64,000 nt of DNA from Micavibrio sp. UBA2638 (GTDB lineage Bacteria; Pseudomonadota; Alphaproteobacteria; Micavibrionales; Micavibrionaceae): NCBI GenBank assembly GCA_002359735.1, contig DENS01000003.1, forward strand, positions 181,286-245,285, given 5' to 3'. Under the pieces are notes generated by a model. The model saw only the letters and a program-made list of their open reading frames with translations, did no database searches and was not told the DNA's origin. A program made the position numbers and the translations under genes. Below, piece by piece: positions 36,233 to 46,452 of the stretch (position 1 is its first letter; each line of letters starts with the position of its first letter).

Positions 36233-38145
36233 TTCTTTTTCTTACTTTTCTTTGGTTTTGGCGGCTTGATGTCTTTTGGTGCGTCCTCATCCGGTTCACC
36301 AAACAAAGCCTCTTCCAGATCTTCCTCGGCCATTTCCGCAAGCGGGTGTACGTCCGGGCCGTCTTCGACCTGTTTATCCAGCTTTTCTTCGGCGGCTGAT
36401 TTATCAAACAGATAGATGGGAACACCCATGGATTTCATGATCCACATTTGTTGCAAAACACCTATAAAGGCACTGAATGTCCAGTAAATCACAAGGCCAG
36501 AGGCAAAGCCCGCCATAATATAAGCAATAAAAAACGGAAAAAATCGCATCATATCACGCTGGATTTTATCTTGCGGCGGCGGATTCAATTGTTTTTGAAC
36601 CAGCTGGGCCAACAACATCAGACATGGCCATACCCCAACCATCAGGAACGATGGCGGATCAAACGGAATCAAGCCAAACAAATTAAAGATCGAGGTTGGG
36701 TCCGGCGCGGATAAATCTTGTATCCAGCCAAAAAACGGAGCATGCCGCATTTCGATTGTAATAAAAAACACCTTATACAATGAAAAGAAAATCGGAATTT
36801 GAACCAATATCGGCAAACACCCGGCCATCGGGTTGACGCCTTCCCGGCCGTAAAGCGCGACAATTTCTTCTTGCAGTTTTTGTTTATCATTCCCAAATTT
36901 TTCACGCAGCTCAGTAATTTGTGGCGCCACTTTTTTCATTTTCGCGAATGACCGGTAAGATGTATTGGTCAATGGAAACACCACCATGCGGATCATGATC
37001 GTGAGCAAAATAATGGAAACGCCCATATTGCCAATCATCTCGTGCAGCCAATGCAAAATATAGAAAAACGGCTGGGTCATAAACCAGAACCAGCCAAAAT
37101 CTACGGCCAGATTAAATTTTGGCGCATTAATACTGTCTTCATAATCATCCAGAACCAGCACCTCTTTCGCACCGGCGAATAAATGACTGGTCACCGCGCC
37201 ATCTTGCCCCGGGGCAATTGTCACCGCACTGCCGGTATAATCAATCTGATAGCGGCCCATATCCCTATCTTTGATATTGGGCATATAATTATACCGATAT
37301 TTTGCCGTCACGCCTTGCGGCGGCACAAATCCGGTCAGCCAGTATTTATCGGTTATGCCGATCCATCCGCTATCCGATGTTTTTTCGCGGCGACCATCTT
37401 CGCGCATGTCTTTATAGGTCACCTGCCATAACTCATCCCCCACAAAACCGGTGGGCCCTTCATGCACCAACCAGCGTTTGGTCAAATGTTCCGGCAAGCC
37501 CGTTTGGGTAATCAAGGCATAAGGAAACAGAGTGACTTCACGGCCGCTATTGTTGCGCACGTTTTGTTCAATGGTAAAAACATAATGATCATCCAGGCTG
37601 AATTTTCGTTCGAACGTTAATCCGGCGCCATTGTTCCAAACCAGAGTGACAGGGTTGCCTTGCGATAATTTTGTATTGCCCCGCACGCTCCAAATTGTGT
37701 CGGCATTTGGCAGACGTATATTTTTAGACTTTGCAACCCAACCGTAATCAACGAAACGCGGATGCTTGGTATCACGCGGGTTCAAAAGGCTGACATGCTG
37801 TTTGTTGTCCAGCGTCATGAAATATTTAAACAGCGACAAATCATCAACGCGCCCCCCGCGCAGATTAATCGATCCAAAGACCTCCTCATTTGCAAAAGTA
37901 ATGCGTTTGGCCTCCGAAATCACCTCATCACGGGGTAACACTTTTGGCTTGGACACAATCTCAACGCCTGTTTCTGCTTCCTTTTCAGCAATCAGCCTTT
38001 CAATGCGCTGACGTTCCTGAATCGCCTCTTTCTTGGGCTGAAGAACGTAAATTTCAAACAGTGTCCATAGGGCAATGGAAAGAATCCCGAAGATGATCAG
38101 GTTACGAATATCTTGCGGATGCATTTTCTCTTTATTATTCAGCAT
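36229..38145 (-). CDS. yidC: Membrane protein insertase YidC
   Basis: A 638-residue inner-membrane insertase. There is a first helix (LIIFGILSIALWTLFEIYVL), a large periplasmic beta domain (about 60-370), then the conserved core with GWFWFMTQPFFYILHWLHEM, FPLTNTSYRSFAKMKKVAP, GCLPILVQIPIFFSLYKV and the final helices. The tail is Lys-rich (KPKKSKKKK), typical of ribosome contact. It is flanked by yidD-rnpA-rpmH upstream and engB downstream, the standard order. Confidence 0.97.
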   Translation of the reverse strand: MLNNKEKMHPQDIRNLIIFGILSIALWTLFEIYVLQPKKEAIQERQRIERLIAEKEAETGVEIVSKPKVLPRDEVISEAKRITFANEEVFGSINLRGGRVDDLSLFKYFMTLDNKQHVSLLNPRDTKHPRFVDYGWVAKSKNIRLPNADTIWSVRGNTKLSQGNPVTLVWNNGAGLTFERKFSLDDHYVFTIEQNVRNNSGREVTLFPYALITQTGLPEHLTKRWLVHEGPTGFVGDELWQVTYKDMREDGRREKTSDSGWIGITDKYWLTGFVPPQGVTAKYRYNYMPNIKDRDMGRYQIDYTGSAVTIAPGQDGAVTSHLFAGAKEVLVLDDYEDSINAPKFNLAVDFGWFWFMTQPFFYILHWLHEMIGNMGVSIILLTIMIRMVVFPLTNTSYRSFAKMKKVAPQITELREKFGNDKQKLQEEIVALYGREGVNPMAGCLPILVQIPIFFSLYKVFFITIEMRHAPFFGWIQDLSAPDPTSIFNLFGLIPFDPPSFLMVGVWPCLMLLAQLVQKQLNPPPQDKIQRDMMRFFPFFIAYIMAGFASGLVIYWTFSAFIGVLQQMWIMKSMGVPIYLFDKSAAEEKLDKQVEDGPDVHPLAEMAEEDLEEALFGEPDEDAPKDIKPPKPKKSKKKK

Positions 38146-38221
38146 GCGGGCCTTAACTTTTTACGTATGTTATTTTGCGTGTCTTGTTTATAGCGACCAT
38201 AACAAACGAAGTAAACTCCTC

Positions 38222-38434
38222 TTAAGGCACCGGATCATGATAATCACATTTGCACCAGGGATGGCATTTGGAAAGCCGCCTTAGGCCCAGCCAAAGCCCC
38301 TTGACCGGACCATGTTTTTCCAGCGCCTCCAGCATATATGCCGAACAGCTGGGGTAAAACCGGCATGATTTTGGTATATTCGGTGAAATAACATAGCGAT
38401 AGACCTGAACCGGTGCCTGTAAAATACGTATCAT
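38222..38434 (-). CDS. yidD: Membrane protein insertion efficiency factor YidD
   Basis: About 70 residues. SPNIPKSCRFYPSCSAYMLEAL and KGLWLGLRRLSKCHPWC are the hallmark Cys-containing motifs. The Met at 38434 follows AGGGCGGTT and gives the usual length; upstream starts at 38449/38452 lie inside rnpA and are less likely. It aids YidC-dependent insertion. Confidence 0.94.
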   Translation of the reverse strand: MIRILQAPVQVYRYVISPNIPKSCRFYPSCSAYMLEALEKHGPVKGLWLGLRRLSKCHPWCKCDYHDPVP

Positions 38435-38441
38435 AACCGCC

Positions 38442-38840
38442 CTAAACATCACCGCGATCCTGTAATAAATCCAGTTTACGCAGACACCACTTCAAGTCTT
38501 TACAGAGGGCTGCATAGGGGCGGGTTAACATGTCAGGGCGCCCCACCAGAATATAATCATATCCGCCGCGCCCATATACTGAGAGCACATCCGCCGCCAC
38601 CGCCCGCATACGGCGTTTTATCCGGTTACGCTTTACGGCCGATTTATTGGTGCGCTTGGTGACAGTAAAGCCGCAACGCAGATGATCATTTTCTTCAAGG
38701 GGGCTATCATCCGGCGTTCTGGCAACCTGAACGACAAAGCCCTTGCAGACCCATTTTCTGCCGCCGGATTGTATCGATAAAAAATCAGCGCGCTTCTTGA
38801 GTGGAATAATCCGAGCGCGCTGTTGTTTGCTGGCATGCAT
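38442..38840 (-). CDS. rnpA: Ribonuclease P protein component RnpA
   Basis: A 132-residue basic protein that joins the RNase P RNA to cut tRNA leaders. The signature is VKRNRIKRRMRAV; RADFLSIQSGGRKW and LRCGFTVTKRTNKSA also fit. It lies between rpmH and yidD. Confidence 0.95.
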   Translation of the reverse strand: MHASKQQRARIIPLKKRADFLSIQSGGRKWVCKGFVVQVARTPDDSPLEENDHLRCGFTVTKRTNKSAVKRNRIKRRMRAVAADVLSVYGRGGYDYILVGRPDMLTRPYAALCKDLKWCLRKLDLLQDRGDV

Positions 38841-38871
38841 GTTGCTGCCTTTTTATAATTTAATAGAGGCC

Positions 38872-39006
38872 TTAGGCGCTCAATGACTTACGTCCTTTGG
38901 CACGACGACGTGCAAGGAGCTTACGGCCATTACGGTCTGCCATACGGGCACGGAAACCGTGTCTGCGGGCGCGAACTAATCTACTTGGCTGGAATGTGCG
39001 TTTCAT
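38872..39006 (-). CDS. rpmH: 50S ribosomal protein L34
   Basis: A 44-codon gene: [18 protein letters not shown]..., ending ...[10 protein letters not shown]. It has the standard L34 sequence and size and heads the rpmH-rnpA-yidD-yidC-engB cluster. In many bacteria this cluster is near dnaA/oriC; no origin is visible here. Confidence 0.97.
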   Translation of the reverse strand: MKRTFQPSRLVRARRHGFRARMADRNGRKLLARRRAKGRKSLSA

Positions 39007-39136
39007 CGCTCAAAATCCTTAATTTATCTTATTAATTTATAACGAAGGCCACTATATACCCACTCACCGGATGCTTGTCAATGAAATTAAACAATCTTTT
39101 CGTGCGCCAGGGCATCATAAGCCAGCCTATAAACGT

Positions 39137-39619
39137 CTATGACATGTGCGGCGGGCGCAATTCATCTTCCGCACGTAAGGTGGCATAATTCGGGCGGCAC
39201 CCTCCAACCCAGGTGTGTTCAACATCTGAATAACCGGTCACCGGCTCACCGCGTACTTTTTTAAATGGGTCCGTTAGCTTGTACTGATCTTTAAAATTGA
39301 AACATTCCCGCACAATTTTAGACAAAGCGCTTCTTTTTTCCGTACATAAAGGCGTAAGATCCATAACCGCATCCACGTTATTTTCAGCCCAGCTATCGAC
39401 AATTCCTATATCTGGAACAGGCTCCATCCGCTCGACCACCTTCTCTTTAATGGACGCCCTTACAGCTTCAGGCTGTTCGCACAAACGATCAAACAAATCA
39501 GGATCATTTTCTTTCAAGTCCTGCAAAAACTCAAAAGCATTCTTTGCGACCTCATAATGCACGGTCATGCCATTGGTAAATAAAGCCAGCTTTGCTTGAT
39601 AGGGGCCAATTACAGTCAT
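39137..39619 (-). CDS. Hypothetical protein
   Basis: A 160-residue soluble protein with a good ribosome site (CAGGAGAG). It is rich in charged residues and has scattered Cys (LCEQPEA, LCTEKRS, ECFNF, GGCRPNY). No signal peptide, domain or motif recognised. A single-gene unit. Confidence 0.68.
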   Translation of the reverse strand: MTVIGPYQAKLALFTNGMTVHYEVAKNAFEFLQDLKENDPDLFDRLCEQPEAVRASIKEKVVERMEPVPDIGIVDSWAENNVDAVMDLTPLCTEKRSALSKIVRECFNFKDQYKLTDPFKKVRGEPVTGYSDVEHTWVGGCRPNYATLRAEDELRPPHMS

Positions 39620-39692
39620 AAAAATCTCTCCTGTTTACTAGAATTCGCCCCTTCATTAGCAGACTCATCAACAATATGTCAATAAAAACAGG

Positions 39693-40889
39693 CTATGATC
39701 GATCGGCCATCGCCTGCTTCATAAAAAAGCGTTTGGCAGCCGACAACTTACCGACGGCCTTTAATCCCGCGCGGCGTATCAACCTGAGTGGCGGAAAACT
39801 ATTCGAAAAAAGGCGAACAAGCCCGTCGGTAAAGGCAATCATGGCAACGTTATCGGGGCGGCGGCGGCGTTGATAGGTTTGCAACAATTCATCCGCGCCG
39901 ATATCCTGATCGTTTTTATAAGCGGCGCGCACCAAAGCGGCCATTTCCTTCACATCACGAAAACCAAGATTAAGCCCCTGACCGGCAATCGGATGAATAC
40001 CATGCGCAGCATCGGCCATTAAGGCCATGCGCGGGCCAATATACCGGGATGCATGCACCAGCCCCAGCGGGTATACACTGCGCTCCCCAATCATTTTGAC
40101 CTCACCATATCGCGCGGGAAATTTGGCTTGCAGCGCCAGCTCAAATGTCGCGGCGCTTAAATGCATCAGGGATTTGGCCTCCGGCCCGTGTTCAGTAAAA
40201 ACCACAGACGATCTGTGCTTCCCATCCCGATCATCGGCCATGGGTAAAATGGCAAAAGGGCCATCGGCATAGAAATGTTCCACCGCCACATTATTATGCG
40301 GATATTCATGATTCACGAGACAAACAACCGCGCGCTGTCGATAATCCCAACGACGCACATCAATATCAAGCCAGTCCCGCATGAAAGATTTGCGACCATC
40401 GGCCCCAATTAGCAACCGTCCTGTAATTACGCCGCCGTCATCAAGGATGACGCGGCCGCAATCCGGCAGAATTTCAAAATCGGAAACTTTTGATGGAGCA
40501 ATCAGTTGTACGCAATCCAGTGCATCAACCTTATTCTTAAGGACTGCACGAATATCAGAATTCAAAACAATGGTGCCAAAATCCTTACCGCCAACTTCCG
40601 CGCTCAGAAAATTCAACAGTAACGGGCTGTCACCATCCAGTATCTGTATATCTTTAATCGCAGCGCCGCTTGACAATAAACGACCCCAAACCCCGGCTTC
40701 ATCCAGAATAAGCCCGGACCCATAAGATATGGCGGTCGTGCGTTCATCACCAATCATCGGTTTATTCGGATCAGCGGCATCAATAACGGCCACGCCAATT
40801 CCATCGCGGCCCAAAAGGCACGCCAAAGTTAAACCCGCCAGCCCGCCGCCGACAATCACAACATCAAAATTTTTTTCATACATTTCCAT
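39693..40889 (-). CDS. UbiH/UbiF/VisC-family FAD hydroxylase
   Basis: A 398-residue flavoprotein monooxygenase of the ubiquinone hydroxylase group. It has the dinucleotide motif VVIVGGGLAGLTLACLLG, the GADGRKSFMRDWL 'DG' motif and the second FAD motif ALMADAAHGIHPIAGQGLNL with GFRD. The position hydroxylated on the quinone ring cannot be set without phylogeny. Start Met1 or Met3. Confidence 0.92.
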   Translation of the reverse strand: MEMYEKNFDVVIVGGGLAGLTLACLLGRDGIGVAVIDAADPNKPMIGDERTTAISYGSGLILDEAGVWGRLLSSGAAIKDIQILDGDSPLLLNFLSAEVGGKDFGTIVLNSDIRAVLKNKVDALDCVQLIAPSKVSDFEILPDCGRVILDDGGVITGRLLIGADGRKSFMRDWLDIDVRRWDYRQRAVVCLVNHEYPHNNVAVEHFYADGPFAILPMADDRDGKHRSSVVFTEHGPEAKSLMHLSAATFELALQAKFPARYGEVKMIGERSVYPLGLVHASRYIGPRMALMADAAHGIHPIAGQGLNLGFRDVKEMAALVRAAYKNDQDIGADELLQTYQRRRRPDNVAMIAFTDGLVRLFSNSFPPLRLIRRAGLKAVGKLSAAKRFFMKQAMADRS

Positions 40890-41012
40890 AGGGTTTTTTA
40901 TAGCGGTATAAATTCACACTTGCACTTGTTTTTAAATGTTTATCGATTGAGCATATTGATTGCAATGCAATATAAACAGCGCGGCATAAGCTGGCGCATT
41001 CTACCCACCCAT

Positions 41013-41044
41013 AAAAAAGGCCTGATGACATTTCAGGCTTTTTT
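41013..41044. terminator. Bidirectional terminator
   Basis: AAAAAAGGCCTGA...TCAGGCTTTTTT, one unpaired base, gives A-tract stem T-tract on both strands. On the minus strand it ends the outer-membrane protein gene at 41093-41755. Confidence 0.8.
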
Positions 41045-41092
41045 GCGCCGTGACGACAGGACAATCACGGGTGTATACGGCCATATCGCGCG

Positions 41093-41755
41093 TTAATATT
41101 TTTTGCGACCCCAATCCAGATCATACTCAAGACCGACACGGAATTCATGGCTGGAATAATCAATATCCATATCACCCATATCAAGCGCCAGCGTATCCAG
41201 ATAACGATACCCCATAGTATAGGCAACATTGCTTCGTGGGCGGTACTTCAGACCGGCACCGGCCTGATAGGTCAGGCCAAAAGCAGAATCGGTAAAGTTC
41301 TGGCCGGAATTGCCGTCAAGATCTCCTTGGAAATAACTAACCCCGGCACCAGCAGAAACATACGGTGTAAATTTCCAGCGCGTATCAAAATCATAATACA
41401 CGTTTAACAAGCCACTCCATTGCTTCATACCGCCGCCGACCGTAAACGATCCACCGCCATTATCCAGATTAACATGTTTAAATTCCGGCTTGCGATAGGA
41501 GACCTCCCCCTCCAGCCGAACTTGTTTGGACAGGCGCAAACCGAGAGCGCCGGCAAACGAAACCGCATTATTTTGTTCGAAATCGCCGGATACGGTCGTG
41601 GAGTTATTTTCAAATTCCTGCGTTCCATATGTGTTTAAACCCAGATAACCCGCCAGATATATGCGCGATACCTGCGCCTGCGCGGCCTGCTCGGATAGAC
41701 ACATCAATGCGGAAAAAACGGCGACGCCGCTCAATAAATAATTTTTATAAAACAT
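41093..41755 (-). CDS. Outer membrane beta-barrel protein
   Basis: About 220 residues. Signal peptide (LLSGVAVFSALMCLSEQAAQA) then an OmpA-like/eight-strand barrel pattern: YLAGYLGLNTYGTQ, VSFAGALGLRLSKQVRLEGEVSY, WKFTPYVSAGAGVSYF, YQAGAGLKYRPRSNVAYTMGYRYL, and last strand HEFRVGLEYDL (aromatic alternation). The Met at 41755 starts a normal signal peptide; a 25-codon upstream extension is unlikely. Confidence 0.84.
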   Translation of the reverse strand: MFYKNYLLSGVAVFSALMCLSEQAAQAQVSRIYLAGYLGLNTYGTQEFENNSTTVSGDFEQNNAVSFAGALGLRLSKQVRLEGEVSYRKPEFKHVNLDNGGGSFTVGGGMKQWSGLLNVYYDFDTRWKFTPYVSAGAGVSYFQGDLDGNSGQNFTDSAFGLTYQAGAGLKYRPRSNVAYTMGYRYLDTLALDMGDMDIDYSSHEFRVGLEYDLDWGRKKY

Positions 41756-41819
41756 GAACTGTCTTTCGTGAATATGAAGACAAAGAAATAACTTAAGAAT
41801 AAGGGTAGCAAACAAATAC

Positions 41820-41849
41820 AAAAAAGCCAAGCAGAAGAATGCCTGGCTT
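41820..41849 (-). terminator. Rho-independent terminator
   Basis: On the minus strand AAGCCAGGC...GCTTGGCTT (one mismatch) is followed by six or more T. It ends the gene at 41878-42498. Confidence 0.75.
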
Positions 41850-41877
41850 CACATTGCTTTGATTTAATAATGACAGT

Positions 41878-42498
41878 CTATGCGACAGGTTTATCGATTT
41901 TCACCGGAAGATCGGCGGCGATCGGTTCATCATCAAGCATTTCAATCATACCGGTTGGTTGCACGGCAAAATTGGCAATAAACAATGCATTGGAATAAAA
42001 TACAACGGCATCACACAAAAAATGCCCCTGTTCATTCAGCCCCTCAAATGAAGCCGGACGAACCGTTCCTTCAATCACTGAGCGCGTAGTATCATCCATT
42101 TCGGTCGGCATGCCCGGATCATCCATCGTTTCGGCAATATAGAATGGCCCTTCTTCACCGCGAACAAAGAAACAAAAGAAACGTAAATATTCCAAAACAT
42201 TTTCTTCATTCACCTTAATCGGTGCTTTTGCATTCACTTCGTGAATCGGTGGGGAGGTTCCATTCAAACGGAATAAATTACCCTGATCTGTAAGATAATA
42301 AATATTCAGCTTTTTATTCACCCAATTCGGATCGCGAACGCGAATAAGCGCCACGCTGTCATAAAATGGCAGCATACGCCAATGTACTTCGGTACTATCC
42401 ACAGATACACGGTATTTTCCATCAATCGGATTGATCTGGTCCAAAAATCCGGCCAGTTCATCCCCTTGCACTGCGTTCCAATTATTATCGTTATACAT
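41878..42498 (-). CDS. Hypothetical protein
   Basis: A 206-residue acidic soluble protein: YYLTDQGNLFRLNGTSPPIHEV and EYLRFFCFFVRGEEGPFYIAE in the middle. No signal peptide. It seems a conserved type, but I cannot name it. RBS AGGGCGAT before the ATG; own terminator. Confidence 0.68.
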   Translation of the reverse strand: MYNDNNWNAVQGDELAGFLDQINPIDGKYRVSVDSTEVHWRMLPFYDSVALIRVRDPNWVNKKLNIYYLTDQGNLFRLNGTSPPIHEVNAKAPIKVNEENVLEYLRFFCFFVRGEEGPFYIAETMDDPGMPTEMDDTTRSVIEGTVRPASFEGLNEQGHFLCDAVVFYSNALFIANFAVQPTGMIEMLDDEPIAADLPVKIDKPVA

Positions 42499-42743
42499 AT
42501 CGCCCTATAAGTTAGTTTGCATCACCTTACATCCATGGAACTATAATGTCTGTATCCCTTTGATGCAAAACAAAAATGAATTTTTATGTGCATTTAAGTC
42601 ATAAATGACGCGCAGCCCGAAATGCCTTGTGCGCCACTATCACTATCCGCGGGCAATCGGCGCCCCACGGTTTGTATTTTTAAGGAAACATGCTATGTAA
42701 CACCCGTTTTTATAATTTATGAACGCTGGAGAAAACCGCCATC

Positions 42744-43796
42744 ATGAAAACCAAGTCCTTTTTATCCCTTATTCCGGTTCTTGCCCTGTTAGGCACGCCG
42801 GCACATGCCGATCAAGTTGTCTTTGATAACGGCGATCGTTTAAGCGGAACAATCATCAGCATGCGCGATGCAAAAACACTTTATTTCCGAAGCAATATTG
42901 CCGGAGATATGCGCATTGGCTGGGATAAGGTGGTTGAGCTGTATGACGCGGACCTCAACATGATTTCCATTCCCGAAGCCCCGCCGCCCGTGGTAAACAC
43001 CCTTACAGGGATTAACGGAACGAATGAAAGCCAAAATGTGCAAACATGGACGCAAACAACCACGCGCGCGCAGGCCGAATCCGGTGAGGCCATTATGCCA
43101 TCACCCTCTATATCCGCAGAAACAGCCGAAACAGAAAATGCGGCATTCCAATGGTCTGGTCGCACCAATTTGGGCGGGCAGCTGGATGATGGCAATTCAG
43201 AAAGCAAAACCGTTACCTTCGATGCCGACATTCAGGCCAGAAACAAGAAAAACCGCTTTAAATTTGGCGGTAAAGCCAATTGGGAAGAAGACAACGGCGA
43301 AGAAACAGAAAATGACCAGATGGTCTTTGCGTCTTATGACAGGTTCCTTAATGACAAATATTTTATTGGCGGAAAATTACAATTTGAAAAAGATAAATTC
43401 GAAGACCTGGATCTTCGCTCACGCATTGGGCTGTATAATGGTTACCAGTTCTTTGAACGCGATGATTTGAACCTGCAAATTAAGGGCGGCGCCGAATATA
43501 TTCATGAAAAATTCAAAAATGATAACAATGAAAGCGATATTGCCACCAGTTGGGGGCTGGATTACGACCAGAAATTTTTTGACAACACCTTCCAGCTATT
43601 CCACAAACACGGACTGTCTGTTCCAGTCGATGCAACCGATGCCTTTTTGTTTGACAGCCAAAGCGGCGTTCGCGTGCCGGTTGGCAAACATTTAACCGGC
43701 ACCGCACAAATTGATTTCGATTGGGATAACGACCCAGCCGAAGGCGTTGGTGAAGATGATACAAGTTATTCCTTGAAACTTGGGTATGAATGGTAG
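42744..43796 (+). CDS. YdiY-like DUF481 outer-membrane protein
   Basis: A 350-residue exported protein. Signal peptide (FLSLIPVLALLGTPAHA), then VVFDNGDRLSGTIISM (an N-terminal SH3-like element common before DUF481), a linker, and a DUF481 porin-like barrel: FQWSGRTNLGGQLDDGNSES..., ending YSLKLGYEW. The function of the family is unknown. RBS TGGAGAAAA. Confidence 0.88.
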   Translation: MKTKSFLSLIPVLALLGTPAHADQVVFDNGDRLSGTIISMRDAKTLYFRSNIAGDMRIGWDKVVELYDADLNMISIPEAPPPVVNTLTGINGTNESQNVQTWTQTTTRAQAESGEAIMPSPSISAETAETENAAFQWSGRTNLGGQLDDGNSESKTVTFDADIQARNKKNRFKFGGKANWEEDNGEETENDQMVFASYDRFLNDKYFIGGKLQFEKDKFEDLDLRSRIGLYNGYQFFERDDLNLQIKGGAEYIHEKFKNDNNESDIATSWGLDYDQKFFDNTFQLFHKHGLSVPVDATDAFLFDSQSGVRVPVGKHLTGTAQIDFDWDNDPAEGVGEDDTSYSLKLGYEW

Positions 43797-43810
43797 GACA
43801 ATAGAGCATT

Positions 43811-45142
43811 ATGTTGAGCGCTCTTAAAAAATCCATCCAGACCCTTCAGGAAATCGAAACTGCTTCTATGCCGTTTTGGCAAAAATTTGCTGTACGGTCA
43901 GTGCAAATACTGGCCGCCACTTTACGGGATCTTAAAGACGGGCAGATCTCGCTTCAGGCCATGTCACTTGTATATACCACTTTGATTACTCTGGTGCCGC
44001 TGCTGGCCATTTCTTTTTCTGTTCTTAAAGGATTTGGTGTTCATAACAGGGTTGAGCCGTTTCTACATAGCGTTCTGGAAGGCCTTGGCCCGGAAAAAAG
44101 CGCAGAAGTGGCCGAAAAAGTCATTGAATTTGTTGATAATGTGAATGTCGGCGTTCTGGGCGTCATTGGTCTTGCGCTCTTGTTATATGCTGTTATTGCC
44201 TTGATGCAAAAAATCGAAGCCGCCTTTAATTATATATGGCGCGTTGCGGAGGACAGAACACTCGCACAGCGTTTCAGTGATTATTTAAGCGTCCTGTTAA
44301 TGGGGCCGTTGCTGGTTTTCATTTCCGCCGGTATCACGACGGCCGTCAGAAATTCTGACGTCGCCGCACAAATTGGCGAATACACCGGCATGACCCTGGT
44401 CTATGATTTGGGAACTTTTATTTTACCCTGGCTGGTTATCGCCATTGGCTTCACTTTCTTTTATGTGTACATGCCCAACACAAAAGTACGCATTACCAGC
44501 GGCTTTGCCGGGGCATTGGTGGCCGGATTACTCTGGAAATTTATGGGCTTTATCTTTTCCTCCTTTATCGCCGGGTCGGCCAATTATGTTGCCGTTTATG
44601 CCGCCTTTGCGACCATTATTGTTCTCATGATATGGCTGTACGCCAGCTGGCTTGTAATTTTATGCGGCGCCAATATTTCATTTTACGTACAATATCCACG
44701 TTATTTACGGGTCAGCAGACACCCCATCAGCCTGACCCCGCATATGCGCATGATATTGGGCCTTAGTGTGCTCACCTTAATTGCCAAATCCCATTACGAA
44801 GGCGATGAACCATGGACGGTTGACGCACTCAGTAAACGGTTGAATGTGCCGATTTTGGCGGTACAGCGGGTATTAGAAGTATTGGAAAGCGGGCGCGTTC
44901 TGGTGTGCGCAGATAACAAAAAGGAAAACTGCGTTTATTACCCGGCCATACCGTTTGATACAACCCCGCTGGAATTTGTGATCAATGTACTAGAACGTGA
45001 AGGCGGACAACAATGGATACACGGAGAGCGTATCAACCTGACGCCCGAAGCCAAAGCCATCATGAACGAAATGAAAGACCACCGGCAACAGGACCTTACA
45101 TCACGCACAATTCTGGAATCACTGGTACATCCAAAACATTGA
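43811..45142 (+). CDS. YihY/BrkB-family membrane protein
   Basis: A 443-residue protein with six membrane helices in the N-terminal two thirds. The family features are AMSLVYTTLITLVPLLAISFS, AFNYIWRV, YMPNTKVR and FIAGSANYVAVYAAFATIIVLMIWLYASW (in separate runs). It was once called RNase BN in error. The C-terminal 150 residues look like a winged-helix region and are cytoplasmic. Fourteen bases after the DUF481 gene, so an operon is likely. Confidence 0.9.
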   Translation: MLSALKKSIQTLQEIETASMPFWQKFAVRSVQILAATLRDLKDGQISLQAMSLVYTTLITLVPLLAISFSVLKGFGVHNRVEPFLHSVLEGLGPEKSAEVAEKVIEFVDNVNVGVLGVIGLALLLYAVIALMQKIEAAFNYIWRVAEDRTLAQRFSDYLSVLLMGPLLVFISAGITTAVRNSDVAAQIGEYTGMTLVYDLGTFILPWLVIAIGFTFFYVYMPNTKVRITSGFAGALVAGLLWKFMGFIFSSFIAGSANYVAVYAAFATIIVLMIWLYASWLVILCGANISFYVQYPRYLRVSRHPISLTPHMRMILGLSVLTLIAKSHYEGDEPWTVDALSKRLNVPILAVQRVLEVLESGRVLVCADNKKENCVYYPAIPFDTTPLEFVINVLEREGGQQWIHGERINLTPEAKAIMNEMKDHRQQDLTSRTILESLVHPKH

Positions 45143-45152
45143 TGCCAGACCA

Positions 45153-46427
45153 TTACGATTCAGTATCCGCCCCACGATCATGCGCATACAAAATGTAACA
45201 AAACCCGGCCATCATTATAAACATGCCTAAAAGCCAGCCCTGCCAAAGCCCATAGGCCGTTGCCGCCGGGCATAACGTCGCCAGAAATACCGTCAATCCC
45301 AAACGGGTATTCTTAACGGACCCTTGTTTTAATTGATGCAAAAGCGCCCCAAACATAACAACCATTAAAACCGCGCCGATTGCGCCAAATTCAAGCCAGA
45401 TTTGTAAAGCGAAATTATGCGGGTGAAAGATGGTGGTTTCACGGTGATAAAGTTGTTGCGTATCAAAATCGGTGATATATCTCGCCGCTTGAATTCCATG
45501 GCCGTATACCGGGCTGTTTTCAACATAGCGGCCGACAAAGTCCCATATCTCAAGACGATCCAGAGCATAGCTCTGTTCAAACCAATCATACTCACCAATT
45601 AAATCCGGCAAAGTCACAAACATATATTGCGCAAGCCAGGGCGAGACCAAAAGCAAGGCACTTAAAGCAAACCATACACCATGCCACGGCCATGATCTGG
45701 CAACGGGTAAAAGCGCCCAGACAAAGACACTCAGCGCAAAAATCAAATGCGCAGACTGGCTATCGGTACGCCAGAAAATGCCTGCAAGCAGCAATAAAGA
45801 TAAAATAATATAAATTCTGGCACGGGGGCCGTGCCATATTTTACCATCCAGACCGATTGCAAAAAAGGCCGGAATAATAACCAAAGACAAAACAATAACG
45901 CCGCGATTCAAATTAGATTCATTAAAACCAAAATCATAGGGCAACCCCCGCGGCACACTATACAGGGCACCATGGCTCATAAGATCAATGAGCGCCAGCG
46001 ACAATGCAAAAACGGTAAATACAGGCAAATATGCGGTGCAAACCGGGGCCAGTTTACGGCCATATGTTTTGGCAACGGCCAACAGCAACAAACCGGGTAG
46101 CAACACCAAAGAAACCTTCATGGTTTTTTCCAAAGATTCGCTTTGCTCTATTGACCAAAGGCAACTCAGAAGCGCCGCCGCAATCGTTGATATAACAAAA
46201 ATAACAGGAATTTTTGGAAAAGACGGGCGACATTTAAAAAGATACCAGCCCACGCCAAAGCTCAACAAACCAATCAGTCCCGGAACAAAAGAAAGACTGC
46301 GCGGAAGTAAATACCCCACAACCGGCAAGAGGCAGAGGCTGATGCCGACAATATGAACAAATATCGCCTCGGCGTTCTTATTTCGGCATGACGGGCCCAT
46401 ATCAGACTTGGCACAATCTTTACTCAT
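45153..46427 (-). CDS. O-antigen ligase / polymerase-like membrane protein (Wzy_C)
   Basis: A 424-residue protein with about ten to twelve helices. The Wzy_C/WaaL block lies in the C-terminal half: PVYGHGIQAARYI, a large periplasmic loop, then TTIFHPHNFALQIWLEFGAIGAVL, whose H-x-H-N-F..W...G pattern is typical of O-antigen ligases. It may attach polymer to lipid A-core or another acceptor. It lies 25 bases after the PycTM-like gene, apparently last of a four-gene operon. Confidence 0.87.
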   Translation of the reverse strand: MSKDCAKSDMGPSCRNKNAEAIFVHIVGISLCLLPVVGYLLPRSLSFVPGLIGLLSFGVGWYLFKCRPSFPKIPVIFVISTIAAALLSCLWSIEQSESLEKTMKVSLVLLPGLLLLAVAKTYGRKLAPVCTAYLPVFTVFALSLALIDLMSHGALYSVPRGLPYDFGFNESNLNRGVIVLSLVIIPAFFAIGLDGKIWHGPRARIYIILSLLLLAGIFWRTDSQSAHLIFALSVFVWALLPVARSWPWHGVWFALSALLLVSPWLAQYMFVTLPDLIGEYDWFEQSYALDRLEIWDFVGRYVENSPVYGHGIQAARYITDFDTQQLYHRETTIFHPHNFALQIWLEFGAIGAVLMVVMFGALLHQLKQGSVKNTRLGLTVFLATLCPAATAYGLWQGWLLGMFIMMAGFCYILYAHDRGADTES

Positions 46428-46452
46428 ATACAGACCTTATAACAAAATGGGG

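Noticed and set aside
42694..42726. Ten-codon open frame (MLCNTRFYNL) with AAGGAAAC ahead, just before the DUF481 gene
   Set aside because: Could be a leader peptide, but too short and with no attenuator structure; chance is as likely.
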